The notes under the pieces were generated by a model. The model was not told the DNA's origin and made no database searches. It saw only the letters and a list, made by a program, of their open reading frames with translations. 64,000 nucleotides of DNA from Roseibium aggregatum (GTDB lineage: Bacteria > Pseudomonadota > Alphaproteobacteria > Rhizobiales > Stappiaceae). Location of the stretch: contig NZ_JAEKJZ010000001.1 in NCBI RefSeq assembly GCF_017309185.1, positions 806,001-870,000 of the forward strand. The letters are read 5' to 3'. The stretch's first letter is position 1, and each line of letters opens with the position of its first letter. A program made the position numbers and the translations under genes. Below, piece by piece: positions 25,945-34,565 of this stretch.

Positions 25945-26613
25945 CTATCGGCCGTTGTCGATGAAGCCGTGCTCGACCGCCTTGCTCGCATCCTTCACAA
26001 CGCTGATCACGGTAAGGCTTTTCTCGTTCTGAGCATCGCTGAAGTTTCGCTGAACACTCCTGATGTGATTGATCAGCGTTGTGTCCCGGTGGGTTCCGAC
26101 GCCGCGCGCGACTTGCTCCGCGTTGTATTCGCTAAGCTTCTTGCCGGGGACGAACTCATATGCGGAAAACAGGTCGACATTGCCTTCCTGGAAGCCAAGT
26201 ATCACGGCAAACGATTGGTTTTTCATGCTGTTCTTGAAATAGGCATGGGGATCGAACGCGTGCTGGGACTGCCAGACATGGGTCAACTCATGCAGCAACT
26301 GGCGGGGATACTGATCCCAGAGCTCCCCGGTTTTCTTGTTGCGTTTGCCGGCGTTGAGAATGTTGAAGGGAACCTTCACCCGGTCGCCGAAGGTCTGCAC
26401 CTCAGGCTCATAGTAGGCAAGCTCGCACCACGCCCGGTCGCCGACGCCCAACTGGTCCGACACAAGCACACGGGCATAGTCGATGCTTTTGCCGAAAACC
26501 TTCCTTGCATCTTCCAGTTCGCGGGCGTTGAGAGGCCTCACTCTTTTGTCAAAGTCGACGTTCCCGATCTCACGGATGAACTCGGCTCTGTGATGGTCCT
26601 TCAGGAGCTTCAC
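25945..26613 (-). CDS. Putative zincin-like metallopeptidase, secreted-effector type
   Basis: This 222-residue protein has a zinc-protease motif HELTHVWQSQH (H108, E109, H112) after a region that reads VPFNILNAGKRNKKTGELWD. The sequence after the motif (FDPHAYFKNSMKNQSFAVIL) and the HExTHVWQ form resemble the DUF4157/zincin-like domains found in type VI and extracellular contractile-system cargo. There is no signal peptide. It starts with GTG at 26613, overlapping the stop of the preceding gene by four bases, with GGGAGGTG as ribosome-binding site. The nearest neighbour encodes a peptidoglycan-binding protein. The biological target is unknown. Confidence 0.65.
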   Translation of the reverse strand: MKLLKDHHRAEFIREIGNVDFDKRVRPLNARELEDARKVFGKSIDYARVLVSDQLGVGDRAWCELAYYEPEVQTFGDRVKVPFNILNAGKRNKKTGELWDQYPRQLLHELTHVWQSQHAFDPHAYFKNSMKNQSFAVILGFQEGNVDLFSAYEFVPGKKLSEYNAEQVARGVGTHRDTTLINHIRSVQRNFSDAQNEKSLTVISVVKDASKAVEHGFIDNGR

Positions 26614-26987
26614 TTGACACCTCCCGACTCTTTCGACTGATAGGTTCTCGGATGTCGCTGAAACGGATTGTCGTCATGCAGTCCGGACTCTGCCTTGGCA
26701 ACGATCGTGTCCAAAACCCCCAGTGTGTTCTTGCCGACGACACCGTCCGCGTAGAGCCCGTTTTCCCGCTGGAACTGCCTTGTTCTGTCCTCGGTTTCCT
26801 TGCCGAAGATTCCGTCGGGATAGGTGCTCTGGTTGCGGGTCGTCAGCGGCATGGGATGGCCGCAGCGGATGAGGGCCGCCTGATACAGGGAAACCCCGTT
26901 GCCCTTGTCGCCGTTCTTGAGGACGGACTTGTTGACGGATGCCTGCCGCAACTGCAGGGATTGGGAGAAGAGCCTTGAATTGAGCAT
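26610..26987 (-). CDS. Peptidoglycan-binding-like protein paired with the zincin
   Basis: This 125-residue protein has a PG_binding_1 domain at about residues 20-95: VLKNGDKGNGVSLYQAALI, then PDGIFGKETEDRTRQFQREN and ADGVVGKNTLGVLDTI. A polar C-terminal tail (HPRTYQSKESGGVK) follows. No signal peptide is visible, so delivery would need another route such as a contractile injection system. The ATG at 26987 has GAGGTGAGG in front; longer open frames to 27344 are rejected. It is translationally coupled to the metallopeptidase gene. Confidence 0.65.
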   Translation of the reverse strand: MLNSRLFSQSLQLRQASVNKSVLKNGDKGNGVSLYQAALIRCGHPMPLTTRNQSTYPDGIFGKETEDRTRQFQRENGLYADGVVGKNTLGVLDTIVAKAESGLHDDNPFQRHPRTYQSKESGGVK

Positions 26988-27165
26988 GTGCCTCACCTCG
27001 CTTTGGAGGCACCATGGGGCAGGTCGGGGGACATCGCTGTGATGCGCGGCACACATCTCCCCTATGCGATGCGGGGGCGCTCCCAACGCCCCCGGCAGGT
27101 TCATCCGCCAAAGGGTAACCGGAAGCGAACCCTGTTCCGGAAACCGGATCGATAAGCTGCTTCGG

Positions 27166-28788
27166 TCACAGCGTCGCCAGGTGCTCAAACAGCCTTGCCA
27201 CGGCCTCCGCGCCCGGGTCGTTGTGGCCGATAAGCTGCTCCGCGTTGAGATAGGAGGCGCGGCCGGCATGGGCCTTGGAGAGCGTCGCCGTGTGGTCCGC
27301 GCCCCTGCGGGCGGCTTCGGCGGCTGAGGCGATCCCGTCTTCAAGCGAATTCAGGGCAGGCAATAGCGCGTCTACCATGGTCCGGTCGCCGAGCTTCGCG
27401 CCGCCGATCTGCTGCATGCGCTCAAGGCCGGCGACCAGGCTGTCGCGCATCGGCAGGCCGGAGGAGGACGCGTCGCCCGCAGCGGCGAAGAAGATCGCCA
27501 GAAGCACGCCGGAAGAGCCGCCCATGGTCTGGCTGAGTTCCTGGCCGATGGCCCGGTAAAGCTGGGTCGTGTCGGCCAGCGGCAGCTTGTCCATGGCCTG
27601 GATCAGGGCGCGTGACGCATTGGCGAGCGTCGAGCCGGTGTCGCCGTCGCCGGATTTGGCGTCAAGCGCGTTGAGGTCGGCTTCCGCCGCGATCAGCACC
27701 TCGCAACAGGACGTCAGGAAATCCCGCGTCGGCTGATGCGGCGACGGCATCGCCTTGATCGGCGCCAGCCCGTCCGGCAGGGGGAGGATCTTCGTCTCGG
27801 TCAGGGCAAAACAGCCGGGCCAGCCGGCAACGGGCGTTTCGGCGGCCAGAAGCTCCGCCTCGTTGCCCTCCACTTCCAGGAGCGAGACGGAGAAACCGTG
27901 CATGTCGAGGGACGTCATCATGGAGGCCGGACCGATCAGCCACTTGATGTTGCCGCCGATTTTCGACCTTGTGAGTTCGTAGGAGAGAAGGCTCATTTCA
28001 AGCACCGAGGCGGCCCCGAGATTGTTGAGCAGCGCCACGTGGGGCTTGTCGGAGATCGAGGCCCTCAGCTTGTCCACCACAAGGTCCATGGCCTGGGCGG
28101 CATCGACGAAGGGAACCTGCTCGAAACCGGCCTCGCCGTGAATACCGAGACCCAGCTCCGCCTTTCCGGCCGGAATCCTGTGTTCCTTCGGCGAACCGGG
28201 GACGGTGCAGGTGTCGAGCGACATGCCGATGCTGTAGCTTCTTGAAATCACGCCCTCCGCCGCATCCGCGATGGTGTCCAGATCCGCGCCGCTTTCGGCG
28301 AGCGCGCCTGCGATCTTGTGGACGAACAGGGTGCCGGCCACACCGCGCGCCTGGGGTACATCGGGCAGGGCGACGTCGTCGTCGACCACGACCATCTTGA
28401 CCTTGTGGCCAAACGCCCGGGCGCGTTCCGCCGCCAGGCCGAAATTGAGCCGGTCGCCGGTGTAGTTCTTGACGATCAAAAGGCAGCCCGCGGGGCCGGT
28501 GACGGCGAGAATGGCGGCGAGAACCGCGTCCACGGAAGGCGAGGCGAAGACATCGCCGCAAACAGCCGCCGTCAGCATGCCTTCGCCGACAAACCCCGCA
28601 TGGGCCGGTTCGTGGCCCGAGCCGCCGCCGGAGATCAGCGCCACCTTCGACTTGGTCCAGTCGGCGCGCGTGACGACGCGGATATGAGGATAACCGTCGA
28701 GACGGGCAAGCGTGCCGCCGGCGGCGATGATGGCCCCGTCGATCGCTTCGGTGACGAGGTCTTCCTTGCGGTTCATGAAATGTGACAT
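27166..28788 (-). CDS. dhaKL: ATP-dependent dihydroxyacetone kinase (DhaK-DhaL fusion)
   Basis: The 540-residue product carries the DhaK domain (about 1-330) with LISGGGSGHEPAHAGFVGEG and the substrate-binding histidine region (ELGLGIHGEAGFE). The DhaL domain (about 350-540) has the nucleotide-metal motif DAKSGDGDTGST and TMGGSSGVLL. The fused form uses ATP instead of the PTS and converts dihydroxyacetone (and sometimes glyceraldehyde) to the phosphate. The ATG at 28788 has GGGAGG ahead. It is the last gene of the importer operon that starts at 34366, which suggests the transported substrate is, or yields, a triose or ketose. Confidence 0.93.
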   Translation of the reverse strand: MSHFMNRKEDLVTEAIDGAIIAAGGTLARLDGYPHIRVVTRADWTKSKVALISGGGSGHEPAHAGFVGEGMLTAAVCGDVFASPSVDAVLAAILAVTGPAGCLLIVKNYTGDRLNFGLAAERARAFGHKVKMVVVDDDVALPDVPQARGVAGTLFVHKIAGALAESGADLDTIADAAEGVISRSYSIGMSLDTCTVPGSPKEHRIPAGKAELGLGIHGEAGFEQVPFVDAAQAMDLVVDKLRASISDKPHVALLNNLGAASVLEMSLLSYELTRSKIGGNIKWLIGPASMMTSLDMHGFSVSLLEVEGNEAELLAAETPVAGWPGCFALTETKILPLPDGLAPIKAMPSPHQPTRDFLTSCCEVLIAAEADLNALDAKSGDGDTGSTLANASRALIQAMDKLPLADTTQLYRAIGQELSQTMGGSSGVLLAIFFAAAGDASSSGLPMRDSLVAGLERMQQIGGAKLGDRTMVDALLPALNSLEDGIASAAEAARRGADHTATLSKAHAGRASYLNAEQLIGHNDPGAEAVARLFEHLATL

Positions 28789-28799
28789 GTCATCCTCCC

Positions 28800-29795
28800 T
28801 CAACTCAGTCTTGCGCCGGAGGCGTCGAAATAAAGCGGTTTGTGCGGCTGGATCTTCACGAGATCGCCACGCTGCAGGTCCGTGTGTGCGTCCGTCACGG
28901 TCACCAGATCGTGGTGCTTGAAAACGAGGTGCAGACGGGTCTGGTCGCCCAGATGTTCGACCCGGTTGACGAAGCTTTCCTGGCCTTCGCCCTGGGCGAT
29001 GTTCTCCGGCCGGAGACCGATGGAAACGGCACCTTCTGGGGCTGGGCCGAAGAGGTCGGCGGGCAGCACGTTGATGCGCGGCTGGCCGAGACGGCTGGCG
29101 GCATAGATGCTGACCGGATCCTCGTAAATCTGGCGAGGCGTGCCGAACTGGACGAGGCGTCCCTGGTCGAGAACGCCCACATGGGTCGCCATGGTCATCG
29201 CCTCGATCTGGTCGTGGGTGACGTAAAGCAGGGTCGCGCCGGAATGGGCCTGGATGTTCTTGAGCTCCACCCGGAGATCCGCTCTCAGCTTGGCGTCGAG
29301 GGACGAAAGCGGTTCGTCCATGAGATAGACGGCCGGATCGCGCACCAGCGCGCGGCCGATGGACACGCGCTGCATCTCGCCGCCGGAGAGCGCCGTCGCC
29401 TTGTTGTCCAGCTTGTGGGAGATCTGCAGGATCTCCGCGACCTGTTTCACCTTCCGGTCGATCTCCGCTTGCGGTGTACGCAGGAGCGGCGATTTCAGCG
29501 GGAACTCCAGGTTTTCGCGCACATTCATATGCGGATAGAGCGAATATTGCTGGAAGACCATGGCCACGTTGCGCTGGGCCGGCGTCAGACCTGTCATGGG
29601 CTTGCCGCCGATATGGACCGTGCCGCTGTCGGGCGTATCGAGGCCGGACACCATCCGGAGCGTCGTCGTCTTGCCCGCGCCGGTTGGCCCGAGCAACACC
29701 ACGAAGGCGCCGTCGGGAACGGTCATGGAGACATCGTCGAGCGCCGTGGTCTCGCCGAAGCTTTTCGACAGGCCGGTCAGTCTGACTTCAGCCAT
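28800..29795 (-). CDS. Carbohydrate ABC importer ATPase (MalK/UgpC family), second copy
   Basis: This 331-residue ABC ATPase has a Walker A in LLGPTGAGKTTTLRMV, signature ALSGGEMQRVSIGRALV, Walker B YLMDEPLSSLD and a C-terminal OB/TOBE region (about 235-330). These features mark the MalK/UgpC-type carbohydrate-importer subunit. The start overlaps the stop of the preceding ATPase gene by eight bases. Two different ATPases in one operon suggest a heterodimer. That arrangement is also known for glycerol-type ABC importers of Rhizobium (glpS and glpT). Confidence 0.92.
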   Translation of the reverse strand: MAEVRLTGLSKSFGETTALDDVSMTVPDGAFVVLLGPTGAGKTTTLRMVSGLDTPDSGTVHIGGKPMTGLTPAQRNVAMVFQQYSLYPHMNVRENLEFPLKSPLLRTPQAEIDRKVKQVAEILQISHKLDNKATALSGGEMQRVSIGRALVRDPAVYLMDEPLSSLDAKLRADLRVELKNIQAHSGATLLYVTHDQIEAMTMATHVGVLDQGRLVQFGTPRQIYEDPVSIYAASRLGQPRINVLPADLFGPAPEGAVSIGLRPENIAQGEGQESFVNRVEHLGDQTRLHLVFKHHDLVTVTDAHTDLQRGDLVKIQPHKPLYFDASGARLS

Positions 29796-30885
29796 GAGTG
29801 AGGACCTCCTTGTTGGCGCTCGACATCAGGGCATGGCCCGTCTGGGCGTCGAAGACGGTCAGCTTGCGGGCGTCGAGATCGACCCCGACCGTTTCGCCTT
29901 CGCGGACATTTGTCGAAGATGACAGGCGTGCCTTGATGATCCCGTGATCTGTGCGGAGGGTGACGATCTGGGTGGTGCCGAGATATTCGGCGGCCAGAAC
30001 CTCGCCCCGGTAGGCGGACGTGTCGGTCAGCTTCACATGCTCGGGCCGCACACCCAGACTGAGATCGCCTTGCAGACCAGTCAGCATTTCCGGGATCTGG
30101 AAGTCGACGCCGCTCAATTGCACGCTGGTGGCGCCGTTGGCCACGGTGCCCTCGAAATCAAGAAAATTCATCGGCGGGGACCCGATGAAATCGGCGACGA
30201 ATTTGGTCGCGGGCCAGTCGTAGATGTCCTGGGGCACACCGAACTGCTCCACCACGCCATGGTTCATGACCACGATCTTGTCGCCCATCTGCATGGCCTC
30301 GAGCTGGTCGTGGGTGACATAGACGGTGGTTGCCTCCATCCGGTCATGGAGCGCCCGCAACTCTTCGGCCATGTGTTCGCGAAACTCCGCGTCGAGCGCG
30401 CCGAGCGGCTCGTCCATGAAGAAGGCCTTCGGGTCGCGAACGATGGCGCGGCCGAGCGCGACGCGCTGGCGGTCGCCGCCGGACAGCCCGCCGACCGGCC
30501 GGTCGAGGATGTCCTCGATGCGCAGGATTTTCGCCACTTCCGCGATTTTCTCCTTGATCTGGGCGCGCGGCATGCCCTGGTTGTAGAGCGGATAGCTGAT
30601 GTTCTTGCGCACGTTCATATGCGGATAGAGAGCGAACATCTGGAAGACGAAGGCGATGTCGCGCTGGCTGGCCGGCTTCTGGCTGACCTCCTCGTCATCG
30701 ATGAAGATGTGGCCGCTGGTCGGCAGTTCCAGCCCGGCCATCATCCGCAAGGTCGTCGTCTTGCCGCAGCCAGACGGTCCGAGCAGCATGAAGAACTCGC
30801 CGTCCTCGATGGTGAAACTCGAGGACTTGACCGCGGTGAAACTGCCGAAGTCCTTCCTGAGATGTTCAATTCTGATCTGGGCCAT
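29788..30885 (-). CDS. Carbohydrate ABC importer ATPase (MalK/UgpC family), first copy
   Basis: This 365-residue ABC ATPase carries Walker A LGPSGCGKTTTLRMM, signature GLSGGDRQRVALGRAIV, Walker B FFMDEPLGALD, and a C-terminal TOBE domain (about 240-355). It differs clearly from its neighbour but has the same overall architecture. Together they would form the energising pair of the importer. The stop overlaps the next gene. It begins 4 bases before a small membrane-protein gene ends, in the tight operon order binding protein, permease, permease, small protein, ATPase, ATPase, kinase. Confidence 0.92.
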   Translation of the reverse strand: MAQIRIEHLRKDFGSFTAVKSSSFTIEDGEFFMLLGPSGCGKTTTLRMMAGLELPTSGHIFIDDEEVSQKPASQRDIAFVFQMFALYPHMNVRKNISYPLYNQGMPRAQIKEKIAEVAKILRIEDILDRPVGGLSGGDRQRVALGRAIVRDPKAFFMDEPLGALDAEFREHMAEELRALHDRMEATTVYVTHDQLEAMQMGDKIVVMNHGVVEQFGVPQDIYDWPATKFVADFIGSPPMNFLDFEGTVANGATSVQLSGVDFQIPEMLTGLQGDLSLGVRPEHVKLTDTSAYRGEVLAAEYLGTTQIVTLRTDHGIIKARLSSSTNVREGETVGVDLDARKLTVFDAQTGHALMSSANKEVLTHG

Positions 30886-30888
30886 CCG

Positions 30889-31077
30889 TTACTCCGGAAA
30901 ATGGCTGACGACGATGAACATCACCGTGCCCACGAGCGTGACAATGAAGGAATAGGTGTAGAGCCAGAGCGCGAAGGGCTGCATGAGCATGAAGACACCA
31001 AGCGCGATGAGGATCGTGGCGACCATCTCCCAGGGACCGCGGCGCAGCCGCGACAGATCGTAAAGGATCGTTTTCAT
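30889..31077 (-). CDS. 62-residue membrane protein of the importer operon
   Basis: This small protein has two hydrophobic helices at about residues 19-36 and 41-60. It starts MKTILYDLSRLRRGPWEMVA and ends in IVVSHFPE. The ATG overlaps the stop of the preceding permease gene by four bases, and it ends a few bases before the next ATPase gene, so it is an integral part of the operon. Short accessory membrane proteins also occur in rhizobial glycerol ABC operons, but I do not see a direct match to the DUF2160 family. Function is unknown. Confidence 0.7.
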   Translation of the reverse strand: MKTILYDLSRLRRGPWEMVATILIALGVFMLMQPFALWLYTYSFIVTLVGTVMFIVVSHFPE

Positions 31078-32009
31078 TTTCGGACCGCTCCGAAGGTGAT
31101 GCCGCGCAAGAGATGCTTGCGCAGGAGAATGGTGAAGACCATGACCGGCACCAGGAACAGGGTCGTTCCGGCGGCGACCGCCGGCCAGTCCTTGCCGACG
31201 CCGATGATGGTCGGAATGAAGGGGGGCGCCGTCTGCGCCGTGCCGGAGGTCAGGAGCACGGCGAAGGCGTATTCGTTCCAGGAAAAGATCAGGCAGAAGA
31301 TCGCCGTGGAGGCGATGCCGGTGGCGGCTTGCGGCAGCACCACCTTGTAGAAGGCCTGGAACCGCGTATAGCCGTCGATCAGCGCCGCTTCCTCGTATTC
31401 GACCGGGATCTCGTCGATGAAGCCCTTCAGCAGCCAGACCGACAGCGACAGGTTGACCGCCGTATAGAGCAGGATCATGCCGAGGTGGGTGTCGGAGAGG
31501 CCGAGTTGGCGGAACATCAGGAAGATCGGAATGGCGACGGCGATCGGCGGCATCATCCGGGTCGACAGGATGAAGAACATCAGGTCGTCCTTGAGCGGAA
31601 CCTTGAAGCGCGAGAAGCCATAGGCCGCGAGCGTGCCAAGAAAGACCGAGAGAAAGGTCGAGCCGAAGCCGATGATCACCGAGTTCAGGAAGCGCTCGCC
31701 ATAGCGGCTCGGACCGGAAATGACCATGTCGTACTGGCGGACGATCTGGTCGTACCAGGTCTGTGGCGGTCCGGCTTCTTCCAGGGCCTCCGGCGTCATC
31801 CGGGTCCGTGTGGTGAAGAGATTCACATAGCCTTCCAGGGTCGGATCGAAAACCACCTTGGGCGGATAGGCGATGGCGTCGGACGGCGACTTGAACCCGG
31901 TCGCGATGATCCACAGAAGCGGCAGGATCGTCAGCAGGGCGTAGAGGATCACGAGCGTTCCGGCGATCCATTTCTGCCGCAGCGAGGGGTGGGTGACAGA
32001 AAAGCTCAT
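31074..32009 (-). CDS. Carbohydrate ABC importer permease (MalG type)
   Basis: This 311-residue permease has six helices, a long first periplasmic loop and the EAA motif EEAALIDGYTRFQAFYKVVL. It starts MSFSVTHPSLRQKWIAGTLV. The ATG at 32009 overlaps the upstream permease stop (ATGA). It matches the MalG/UgpE family of sugar-importer permeases. The longer open frame to 32384 is a shadow of the upstream gene. Confidence 0.92.
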   Translation of the reverse strand: MSFSVTHPSLRQKWIAGTLVILYALLTILPLLWIIATGFKSPSDAIAYPPKVVFDPTLEGYVNLFTTRTRMTPEALEEAGPPQTWYDQIVRQYDMVISGPSRYGERFLNSVIIGFGSTFLSVFLGTLAAYGFSRFKVPLKDDLMFFILSTRMMPPIAVAIPIFLMFRQLGLSDTHLGMILLYTAVNLSLSVWLLKGFIDEIPVEYEEAALIDGYTRFQAFYKVVLPQAATGIASTAIFCLIFSWNEYAFAVLLTSGTAQTAPPFIPTIIGVGKDWPAVAAGTTLFLVPVMVFTILLRKHLLRGITFGAVRK

Positions 32010-32953
32010 CGTTCCTTCACCTTGTTGAGCGCCTTGACGTAGATCGAGGCGAGACCGAAGACCGTGACGAAGAGAATGACCGCATAGGCGCTGGCATAGC
32101 CTGTGCGCCACTTCTCGAAGGCCTCGCGCTTCAGGTTGATGGAGGTCAGTTCGGTGATGCTGCCAGGGCCGCCGCCGGTGAGCTGGACCACCAGATCGAA
32201 CATCTTGAAGTTCTCGATGCCGCGGAAGAGCACGGCGAGCATCAGGAAGGGCAGGGCCATCGGAATGGTGATGGTCCAGAACTGGCGCCACTTGCTGGCG
32301 CGGTCGCATTCGGCCGCCTCGTAGATGCTCTCCGGAATCGAGCGAAGGCCGGCGAGGCAGATCAGCATGACGAAGGGCGTCCACATCCAGGTGTCGACGA
32401 TGACGATCGCCCAGGGCGCCAGCGCGGTGTCGCCGATCATGGAAAAGGATGACGGATCGGCGCCGGTGAGAAAGCCGACGAAATAATTGAACAGGCCGAT
32501 CTGAGGCTGGTAGAGGAAGGTCCAGAAATTGCCGACCACGGCCGGGCTCAGCATCATCGGCAGCACGATGATTGTGGTCCAGAGGTCGTTGCCCCTGAAT
32601 TTCTTGTTGATCAGATAGGCGAGCGTGAAACCGATCAGCACTTGAAGGAACAGCGTCCAGAAGACGAAATGCGCGGTCGCCTGCATGGCGTTCCAGATGT
32701 CCGGATCGGTCAGGATGCGCTCGTAATTGCGCAGGCCCACGCTTTTCACTTCCGCCGCCGTGCGGTTGGCGCGGTAGTTGGTCAGGCTGAGGCGGATGGT
32801 CCAGATCAGCGGAAAGATGTTGATCGCCAGAAGCAGAATGATGCTCGGGGCGATGAAGGTCCAGCCCACCATGCGGTCGCTGAGGCCCCTGAAGCCGCGG
32901 GCATGCGGAGCCCGCGCGGTCGCGGAATCCCGGACAGTCGTTTCATCCGTCAT
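32006..32953 (-). CDS. Carbohydrate ABC importer permease (MalF/UgpA type)
   Basis: This 315-residue permease has six helices. An N-terminal polar stretch (about 1-25) leads to WTFIAPSIILLLAINIFPLI, and the EAA loop reads EAAECDRASKWRQFWTITIP. The ATG at 32953 gives MTDETTVRDSATAR; the frame is open to 32998. It pairs with the MalG-type permease that follows. The overall similarity is to sugar-alcohol and glycerol-type ABC importers of rhizobia. Confidence 0.92.
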   Translation of the reverse strand: MTDETTVRDSATARAPHARGFRGLSDRMVGWTFIAPSIILLLAINIFPLIWTIRLSLTNYRANRTAAEVKSVGLRNYERILTDPDIWNAMQATAHFVFWTLFLQVLIGFTLAYLINKKFRGNDLWTTIIVLPMMLSPAVVGNFWTFLYQPQIGLFNYFVGFLTGADPSSFSMIGDTALAPWAIVIVDTWMWTPFVMLICLAGLRSIPESIYEAAECDRASKWRQFWTITIPMALPFLMLAVLFRGIENFKMFDLVVQLTGGGPGSITELTSINLKREAFEKWRTGYASAYAVILFVTVFGLASIYVKALNKVKER

Positions 32954-33040
32954 CGTAATCGGTCCGAAAGGAGGGTGTCTGTCTTGGGCTCCGGACACAG
33001 CCGCCAGTGGACGGCCATGCCCGGAGGAGGGCGGCGGTTC

Positions 33041-34366
33041 TTAGAGTTTGCCGTCGTCTTCGAAGGTCTCGGTCCAGTCGCGGACCAGGCCGTCGAGCGC
33101 TTCCTGCGCGGTGCCGTTGCCGGCGACCACATAGTCATGGAAGCGGCGCTGGGTGTCCTGAAGCAGGGTTGCGTAGCTCGGCTCGGCCCAGAAGTCCTTC
33201 ACCACGGCCATGGAGTCCAGGAAGGTCTGGGCATAGGGCTGGCTTTCCGGGAACTCGGGCGACAGCGTAACCGCCTTCAGGCAGGAGAAACCGCCCATTT
33301 CCCACCACTTGGCCTGGACCTCCGGCTGGGCGAACCACTTGATGTACTCAAGGGCCGCGTCCTTCTTGTCGGAGTAGGAGACCACGGAAATGCCCTGGCC
33401 ACCGAGCTGGGCGAACTGGTCGCCGTTCGGGCCTTTCGGGTTGACGAAGTAGCCGGTCTTGCCGTGACCGACATTGGCGTCGCTCTCGAAGCCCGGCCAG
33501 GTGAAGGCGAAGTTCATCTGCAACGCGACCTGGCCGGATTTGAAGGCGTCGATGCCCTCGCTCATATAGCCGTTGGACGAGCCCGGGGGCGTGCAGCAGT
33601 CGTAGAGTTCCTTGTAGTACTCCAGGCCGGCGACGGCGCCTTCGGAATTGACGAAACCTTCCATGTCGTAGGGCTGGTCCGGGTTCTCATAGAGGAAACC
33701 GAAGCTGTAGAGCACGTCCATCGCGCCCATGGTGATGCCTTCCGAGCCGCGCTCGGTGTAGATGGAGGCGCCGTAGACGGTCTTGCCGTCGATCTCGCGT
33801 TCCTGGAAGAACTCGGCGATGTCCTTCAGCTCCGCGAAGGTCTCCGGAACGCCGAGGTCGCGGCCGTATTTTTCCTTGAACTCGGCCCGCAGTTCCGGAC
33901 GCTCGAACCAGTCCTTGCGGTAGGTCCAGCCGACCACGTCGCCGAAGGCGGGCAGGGCCCAGTAATTGGGCGAATTCTTCGGCCATTCGGAGTAACCGGT
34001 CACGGTGGCGTCGATGAAATCGTCCATCTTGATGCCTTCGGCGTCGAAGAAGTCGTTCAGCTTGACGTAGTGACCGTTTTCGGCCGAGCCGCCGATCCAC
34101 TGGCTGTCGCCGATCATCAGGTCGCACAGCTTGCCGCCGGAATTGAGCTCGTTGAGCATGCGGTCGGCGAAATTCGGCCAGGGCACGAATTCGAAGCTCA
34201 TGTTGTGGCCGGACTGGGCCTCGAAATCCTTGCTCAGCTCCACAAGAGCGTTGGCCGGATCCCAGGACGCCCAGCAGAGCGTCAGGTCTTCCGCCTTGGC
34301 CTGCGATGCAAGGCCGGACATCAGCAGGGCGCAGGCGCCCGCCGTCAAAAGGTGTCTTGAATGCAT
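33041..34366 (-). CDS. Carbohydrate ABC importer solute-binding protein (family 1)
   Basis: This 441-residue extracellular binding protein has a signal peptide MHSRHLLTAGACALLMSGLA with cleavage near QAKAED. Aromatic-rich segments typical of sugar-binding family 1 follow, for example CWASWDPANALVELSKDFEA, DLMIGDSQWIGGS and FGDVVGWTYRKDWFER. A cysteine pair occurs near TPPGSS (YDCCTPP). GGAGG stands eight bases before the ATG. It starts the operon that ends with dihydroxyacetone kinase and diverges from a LacI-type regulator. The ligand is unknown; a triose, a tetrulose, glycerol or a related sugar alcohol is plausible. Confidence 0.92.
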   Translation of the reverse strand: MHSRHLLTAGACALLMSGLASQAKAEDLTLCWASWDPANALVELSKDFEAQSGHNMSFEFVPWPNFADRMLNELNSGGKLCDLMIGDSQWIGGSAENGHYVKLNDFFDAEGIKMDDFIDATVTGYSEWPKNSPNYWALPAFGDVVGWTYRKDWFERPELRAEFKEKYGRDLGVPETFAELKDIAEFFQEREIDGKTVYGASIYTERGSEGITMGAMDVLYSFGFLYENPDQPYDMEGFVNSEGAVAGLEYYKELYDCCTPPGSSNGYMSEGIDAFKSGQVALQMNFAFTWPGFESDANVGHGKTGYFVNPKGPNGDQFAQLGGQGISVVSYSDKKDAALEYIKWFAQPEVQAKWWEMGGFSCLKAVTLSPEFPESQPYAQTFLDSMAVVKDFWAEPSYATLLQDTQRRFHDYVVAGNGTAQEALDGLVRDWTETFEDDGKL

Positions 34367-34437
34367 TTGGTCAATCCTCCCTAGAACAGATCGGCCAAAC
34401 CCCTCCAGGCACGGCGTCTCCGTTGGGGTTAGACTAA

Positions 34438-34485
34438 TTGAGACACGTGTCTCAAAACAAGTAAAAAATGACGCACGTGTCTCAT
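34438..34485. promoter_or_regulatory. Two palindromic LacI-type operators
   Basis: TTGAGACACGTGTCTCAA (34438-34455) is a perfect 18-bp palindrome. A second, imperfect copy reads ATGACGCACGTGTCTCAT (34468-34485). Their centres are 30 bp apart, close to three helical turns, so both face the same side of the DNA. They lie between the divergent binding-protein gene (start 34366) and the LacI gene (start 34566). The LacI-family regulator encoded next door is the natural candidate to bind them. Confidence 0.8.
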
Positions 34486-34565
34486 TTTGTGCTATGGACT
34501 AGGAAGGGAGCGGTGGCGCCGGGCAAAGTCAGGCGCGGCCGGAAAAAGCATAACATACTGAATTA

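Noticed and set aside
27073..27093. GGGGGCG...CGCCCCC hairpin after the dihydroxyacetone kinase gene
   Set aside because: The T tract is missing and it lies 73 bases beyond the stop; it may be a weak terminator but I cannot support it.
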